NCBI GenBank assembly: GCA_938023905.1
Contig: CALJCO010000091.1
Location: forward strand, 1-9,032
Reading direction: 5' to 3'
DNA from: an uncultured Collinsella sp.
GTDB lineage: Bacteria; Actinomycetota; Coriobacteriia; Coriobacteriales; Coriobacteriaceae
Length of the DNA stretch: 9,032 nt
In this document: positions 6,354 to 9,032 of the stretch, in pieces
Layout of the letters: every line of letters starts with the position of its first letter
Position numbering within the stretch: the first letter of the stretch is position 1
Position numbers and translations under genes: made by a program
Notes under the pieces: model-generated
Told to the model about the DNA's origin: nothing
The model's input: the letters and a program-made list of their open reading frames with translations, nothing else
Databases searched by the model: none

Positions 6354-7559
6354 TTACGACAGCGCAATACCGCCAAGCCAGCCCCAACGCACGCCCGACC
6401 CAGTGCCATAGAAGCTAATAAACGAATCAAGCGACTTAGACGTAATGGCGCCCTCGTTGCTCATTACGATGCCGCCGCCAACGTAGATACCCACATGACC
6501 GTAGATAAGGCCCGGAGCACCCGTGCCGCTGTGCGAGGAATCGGCCACGATCATGCCCACCTGCAGCGCCGAGCGGTCGGAGCTATAGCACCAGGCGTTG
6601 AACATGTCACACGCGTTGCCGCCAAAATAGCCCACGCCGGCATTGCGGAAGACATTGGTAACCCACGCCGCGCACCAGTTCTGACCCGGCGAAGGCGTGG
6701 AGTAGCACGCGTTGACGACGGCCTGCTGCTTGCCCGAGCCGGCATTCTGCTGCGGAGTTCCGGGCGCATACGATCCACCGCCCGAGCTCGAACCACCCGA
6801 GTAGGAATTGTTCTTGTTCGCGGCGGCCGCGGCAGCGGCGGCCTTCCTAGCGGCCTCCTCGGCCTGGGCGGCAGCGAGAATCTCGGAATCGCGCTGAGCC
6901 ATGAGCTCCTTGACGTCGTCGGAAAGACCGTTCAGCACGGTCTGGACTTCTTGCTGCTTGGCCTGCATATCCTGCATCTGAGCCGTCTGCTGGTCCTTGA
7001 GTTTCTCCAGGTTGGCCTTTTGTGCTTCGAGCTCGGTCTTCTGCGCGTCGAGCTCAGCCTGAATCGTCTGGATATCCTCGATGGCATCGCGGTCGCTCTT
7101 GTTGATCTTCTCAACGTAATGCGCGTTGGCGACGAGTTCCTCAAACGAGCCAGAGGCCAGCAGCAGCGACAGGATGTTCGTACCGCCGGACTTGTAGCTG
7201 GCGGCCACGCGATCGGAAAGGTCGTTGCGCTTCTTCTTGAGCTCGGCCTTCTTTTCATCGATCTGGGCCTGCGTGTCGTCAATCTTGCCCTGGACATTCT
7301 CGATGTCGTTGAGGGTCTGGGCATTCTTGTTGGCGAGCGCCGCGTACTCATTGGCAATGCTGTCGAGCTGAGCCTGGACCTCGTCGAGCTGGGCCTGGGC
7401 GGCATTCAGTTTGTCGGTGGTTTCTTGACTGGCCTCAGCCGCATGGGCGCGGGCGGGCAGGCCAAAAAGAACAGCCGCAGAAGCGGCGCCGAAAAGAGCC
7501 TTAAGGGCAGTGCGGCGCGAAAGCTCCTGCGTAAAGATGGAATCGTTGTTTGGTGACAT
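6354..7559 (-). CDS. Secreted PcsB-like coiled-coil peptidoglycan hydrolase (NlpC/P60-CHAP type), Tat signal
   Basis: This is a 401-residue exported protein. Residues 14-20 (SRRTALK) before a hydrophobic stretch (21-34) and an A-H-A cleavage site near residue 40 form a twin-arginine-type signal. Residues about 45-118 and 155-240 are Gln/Glu/Lys/Ala-rich coiled coil. Between them lies SYKSGGTNILSLLLASGSFEE (121-141, given in part), typical of PcsB/CwlO-like hydrolases. An Ala-rich then Gly/Ser linker (about 240-277) leads to a C-terminal cysteine-peptidase-like domain with Cys296 in NWCAAWV, His355 in YGHVGIYVGGG and a possible third residue at Asn368 or Glu369. It probably cuts peptide cross-bridges or stems of peptidoglycan during growth or division, with the coiled coil controlling activity or docking at the membrane. 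The ATG at 7557-7559 has CGGAG five bases upstream. Cys285, 317 and 324 are additional. The exact bond cleaved is unknown. Confidence 0.88.
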   Translation of the reverse strand: MSPNNDSIFTQELSRRTALKALFGAASAAVLFGLPARAHAAEASQETTDKLNAAQAQLDEVQAQLDSIANEYAALANKNAQTLNDIENVQGKIDDTQAQIDEKKAELKKKRNDLSDRVAASYKSGGTNILSLLLASGSFEELVANAHYVEKINKSDRDAIEDIQTIQAELDAQKTELEAQKANLEKLKDQQTAQMQDMQAKQQEVQTVLNGLSDDVKELMAQRDSEILAAAQAEEAARKAAAAAAAANKNNSYSGGSSSGGGSYAPGTPQQNAGSGKQQAVVNACYSTPSPGQNWCAAWVTNVFRNAGVGYFGGNACDMFNAWCYSSDRSALQVGMIVADSSHSGTGAPGLIYGHVGIYVGGGIVMSNEGAITSKSLDSFISFYGTGSGVRWGWLGGIALS

Positions 7560-7603
7560 ATGTACTCCGTTACATGCTTATTTATATGTCGCTCAACTCA
7601 AAC

Positions 7604-7631
7604 ATATTAACGCACATCGCGCTTGTCCCAA
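7604..7631 (-). promoter_or_regulatory. Candidate promoter of the hydrolase gene
   Basis: On the minus strand TTGGGA (7626-7631) and TAATAT (7604-7609) are separated by 16 bases, and the ribosome site CGGAG follows at 7565-7569. A nearer TATAAAT is also present, but without a -35. The rest of the 268-base gap to galE shows no convincing RNA structure; I looked for a c-di-AMP riboswitch, common before such hydrolases, and did not see its conserved core. Confidence 0.35.
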
Positions 7632-7762
7632 CTATTTCCACGAACGGCTGGAAAAGCATGGTCAGCGGCTCGCAAATACGTCCCACACCAAAGGTAAGGA
7701 TTATGCAAATAACACCCTATGAGTACGTTAACATCAATCCTCTGGTTTTCCTGCCCCGCGTG

Positions 7763-7790
7763 TTTTGGGCGCCCCCAGCTGCGCTATACT
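7763..7790 (+). promoter_or_regulatory. Candidate promoter of galE
   Basis: TATACT (7785-7790) lies 37 bases before the galE start, with a weak -35 (TTTTGG, 7763-7768) 16 bases upstream. The expected transcript begins near 7797, giving a leader of about 30 bases with AGGAG at 7818-7822. Confidence 0.5.
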
Positions 7791-7827
7791 CCCCTCAAGA
7801 AGTGTTCCTGATTCGATAGGAGACTAC

Positions 7828-8889
7828 ATGTCCAAAGCACTCGACCCCAAAGACACCTGCGTCCTCGTTACCGGCGGCGCCGGCTTTATCGGCTCGCACA
7901 CCGTCGTTCAGCTGCTCGAGGGTGGCTACCAGGTTGTCGTCGTCGATGACCTCTCCAACTCCAGCGCCGTTGCCATCGACCGCGTCAAGACCATCGTGGG
8001 CGACGAGGCCGCCAAGAACCTCACCTTCTACGAGGCCAACGTGCTCGACCGCGATGCGATGAACAAGATCTTCGATACCCACCAGATCGACCGCGTCATC
8101 CACTTCGCCGGCTTTAAGGCCGTTGGCGAGTCGGTGAGCAAGCCCGTCGAGTACTACCACAACAATATCGAGAACACCCTGGTGCTCATCGATGTCATGC
8201 GCAACCACGGCTGTAAGTCCATCATCTTCTCGAGCTCTTCGACCGTCTACGGCGATCCGGACAATCCGCCCGTCACCGAGGAAGACCCCAAGAAGCCCGC
8301 GACCAACCCCTATGGTTGGACCAAGTGGATGATTGAGCAGATCCTCATGGACGTCCACACCGCCGACCCCGAGTGGGACGTCGTGCTGCTCCGTTATTTC
8401 AATCCCATCGGTGCCCATCCGTCGGGCCTGATCGGCGAGGACCCCAAGGGCATCCCCAACAACCTGGTGCCCTACGTCGCCCAGGTCGCCGTCGGTAAGC
8501 TCGAGGCCGTTCAGGTCTTTGGCAACGACTACCCCACCCCCGACGGCACCGGCGTGCGCGACTACATCCACGTGTGCGACCTGGCATCCGGTCACGTTGC
8601 CGCCCTCAACTGGATGAACGGCAAGACCGGCGTCGAGATCTTTAACCTGGGCACCGGCACCGGCACCTCGGTACTCGAGGTCGTCGCCGCCTTCTCCAAG
8701 GCCTGCGGCAAGGAGCTGCCCTACGTGATTCGCGAGCGCCGTGCCGGCGATATCGCCGCCAACTGGTGCGATGCCTCCAAGGCCGAACGCATGATGGGCT
8801 GGAAGGCCCAGTACGACATCGCGGACATGTGCCGCGACAGCTGGAATTGGCAGAGCCATAACCCCAACGGCTTCGCCGACGCCGAGTAG
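7828..8889 (+). CDS. galE: UDP-glucose 4-epimerase
   Basis: GalE interconverts UDP-glucose and UDP-galactose through an enzyme-bound NAD cofactor, serving galactose use (Leloir pathway) and supply of UDP-galactose for cell-surface glycans. The 353-residue protein is a complete extended short-chain dehydrogenase. It has the NAD-binding GGAGFIGSH (16-24), HFAGFKAVGES (92-102), SSSSTVYGD (135-143) with the catalytic Ser/Thr, and the Tyr162-x3-Lys166 pair in NPYGWTKW. It also has RYFNPIGAHPSG (189-200), RDYIHVCDLASGH (244-256) and RRAGDIA (304-310). I chose the ATG at 7828 because AGGAG stands five bases before it; an in-frame ATG at 7765 would lie upstream of the -10 box and add 21 untypical residues. 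At the site that controls substrate size in characterised GalE proteins (Tyr299 in the E. coli enzyme) there is Asn312. It is transcribed alone and has its own terminator. Confidence 0.96.
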   Translation: MSKALDPKDTCVLVTGGAGFIGSHTVVQLLEGGYQVVVVDDLSNSSAVAIDRVKTIVGDEAAKNLTFYEANVLDRDAMNKIFDTHQIDRVIHFAGFKAVGESVSKPVEYYHNNIENTLVLIDVMRNHGCKSIIFSSSSTVYGDPDNPPVTEEDPKKPATNPYGWTKWMIEQILMDVHTADPEWDVVLLRYFNPIGAHPSGLIGEDPKGIPNNLVPYVAQVAVGKLEAVQVFGNDYPTPDGTGVRDYIHVCDLASGHVAALNWMNGKTGVEIFNLGTGTGTSVLEVVAAFSKACGKELPYVIRERRAGDIAANWCDASKAERMMGWKAQYDIADMCRDSWNWQSHNPNGFADAE

Positions 8890-8911
8890 CAAAAACCTAC
8901 ATACCGTTCTT

Positions 8912-8945
8912 GCCCCGATCTCACGATGTGAGACCGGGGCTTTTT
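8912..8945 (+). terminator. Rho-independent terminator of galE
   Basis: Stem 8912-8924 (GCCCCGATCTCAC) pairs with 8928-8940 with one mismatch around a 3-base loop and is followed at once by TTTTT. It begins 22 bases after the galE stop codon and is the cleanest terminator in the window. Confidence 0.92.
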
Positions 8946-8994
8946 CATGACGCGTAACCATTCACCGAAATAGTTCCAACTTTTTTATCTTGCC

Positions 8995-9024
8995 TGTACA
9001 TGTTTAAACAACATGTTTTACAAT
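8995..9024 (+). promoter_or_regulatory. Promoter with overlapping operator-like dyad for a gene beyond the window
   Basis: TGTACA (8995-9000) and TACAAT (9019-9024), 18 bases apart, resemble -35 and -10 boxes (four and five matches of six). Within the spacer lies the perfect inverted repeat ACATGTT/AACATGT (8998-9004 and 9010-9016, 5-base gap). The same bases can also be read as a direct repeat ACATGTTT with a 13-base period. The region is AT-rich compared with the genes. The controlled gene is not in the window. Confidence 0.5.
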
Positions 9025-9032
9025 AGGCGTAT

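Noticed and set aside
6180..7556. 458-codon + strand frame opposite the hydrolase gene
   Set aside because: Its Leu/Val/Gly-rich translation is the complement of the coiled-coil coding sequence, and it starts inside the palindrome.
7703..7819. A 38-residue open frame in the galE leader whose stop overlaps the galE ribosome site, possibly a leader peptide
   Set aside because: The best galE -10 box lies inside it, so the main transcript would not include its start; composition is unremarkable. Transcript start mapping could revive it.
7560..7827. Possible c-di-AMP (ydaO-type) riboswitch before the hydrolase gene
   Set aside because: I looked on the minus strand for the conserved core and a stable multi-helix fold and saw only short, weak pairings.
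7795..8961. 388-codon - strand frame opposite galE
   Set aside because: It spans the galE terminator and has no family motifs; a shadow of galE.

Overview
The window reads as a piece of a high-GC, Gram-positive chromosome, most probably a gut actinobacterium of the class Coriobacteriia (Collinsella-like). That is inferred from strongly GC-biased codons, the mix of a full-length phosphoketolase, a LacI-family regulator, MurB, a coiled-coil cell-wall hydrolase and GalE, and the style of the intergenic hairpins. No marker in the window proves the genus. I see no phage, transposase, CRISPR, tRNA or rRNA gene.

Layout: 84-1022 (+) AEC-family membrane transporter; 1158-3686 (-) xylulose-5-phosphate/fructose-6-phosphate phosphoketolase; 3891-4919 (-) LacI-family repressor, upstream of the phosphoketolase gene and in the same direction; 5160-6122 (+) murB; 6354-7559 (-) secreted PcsB-like coiled-coil peptidoglycan hydrolase with a twin-arginine signal; 7828-8889 (+) galE. 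The last 90 bases hold the galE terminator and a promoter with an operator-like dyad for a gene beyond the window.

How they fit together: the phosphoketolase makes acetyl-phosphate from sugar phosphates, and its promoter carries two near-palindromic 18-bp LacI-type operators exactly 21 bp apart, so the neighbouring repressor is the obvious candidate regulator. A related dyad lies upstream of the repressor gene itself. MurB, the hydrolase and GalE all concern the cell envelope (peptidoglycan precursor synthesis, peptidoglycan cleavage, UDP-sugar supply), but they are separately transcribed.

The most unusual part is between the genes. Long inverted repeats lie at four gene boundaries: 1-45 (probably cut by the window edge), 1020-1156 (a 137-bp concentric palindrome filling the gap between two convergent genes), 5029-5094 (between divergent genes, so not a terminator), and 6204-6334 (31-bp perfect arms around an inner terminator hairpin). 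The first two share an identical 25-bp core but have different, internally complementary outer stems. The second and fourth share an 8-bp motif near their outer ends. They look like a family of structured intergenic repeats rather than ordinary terminators.
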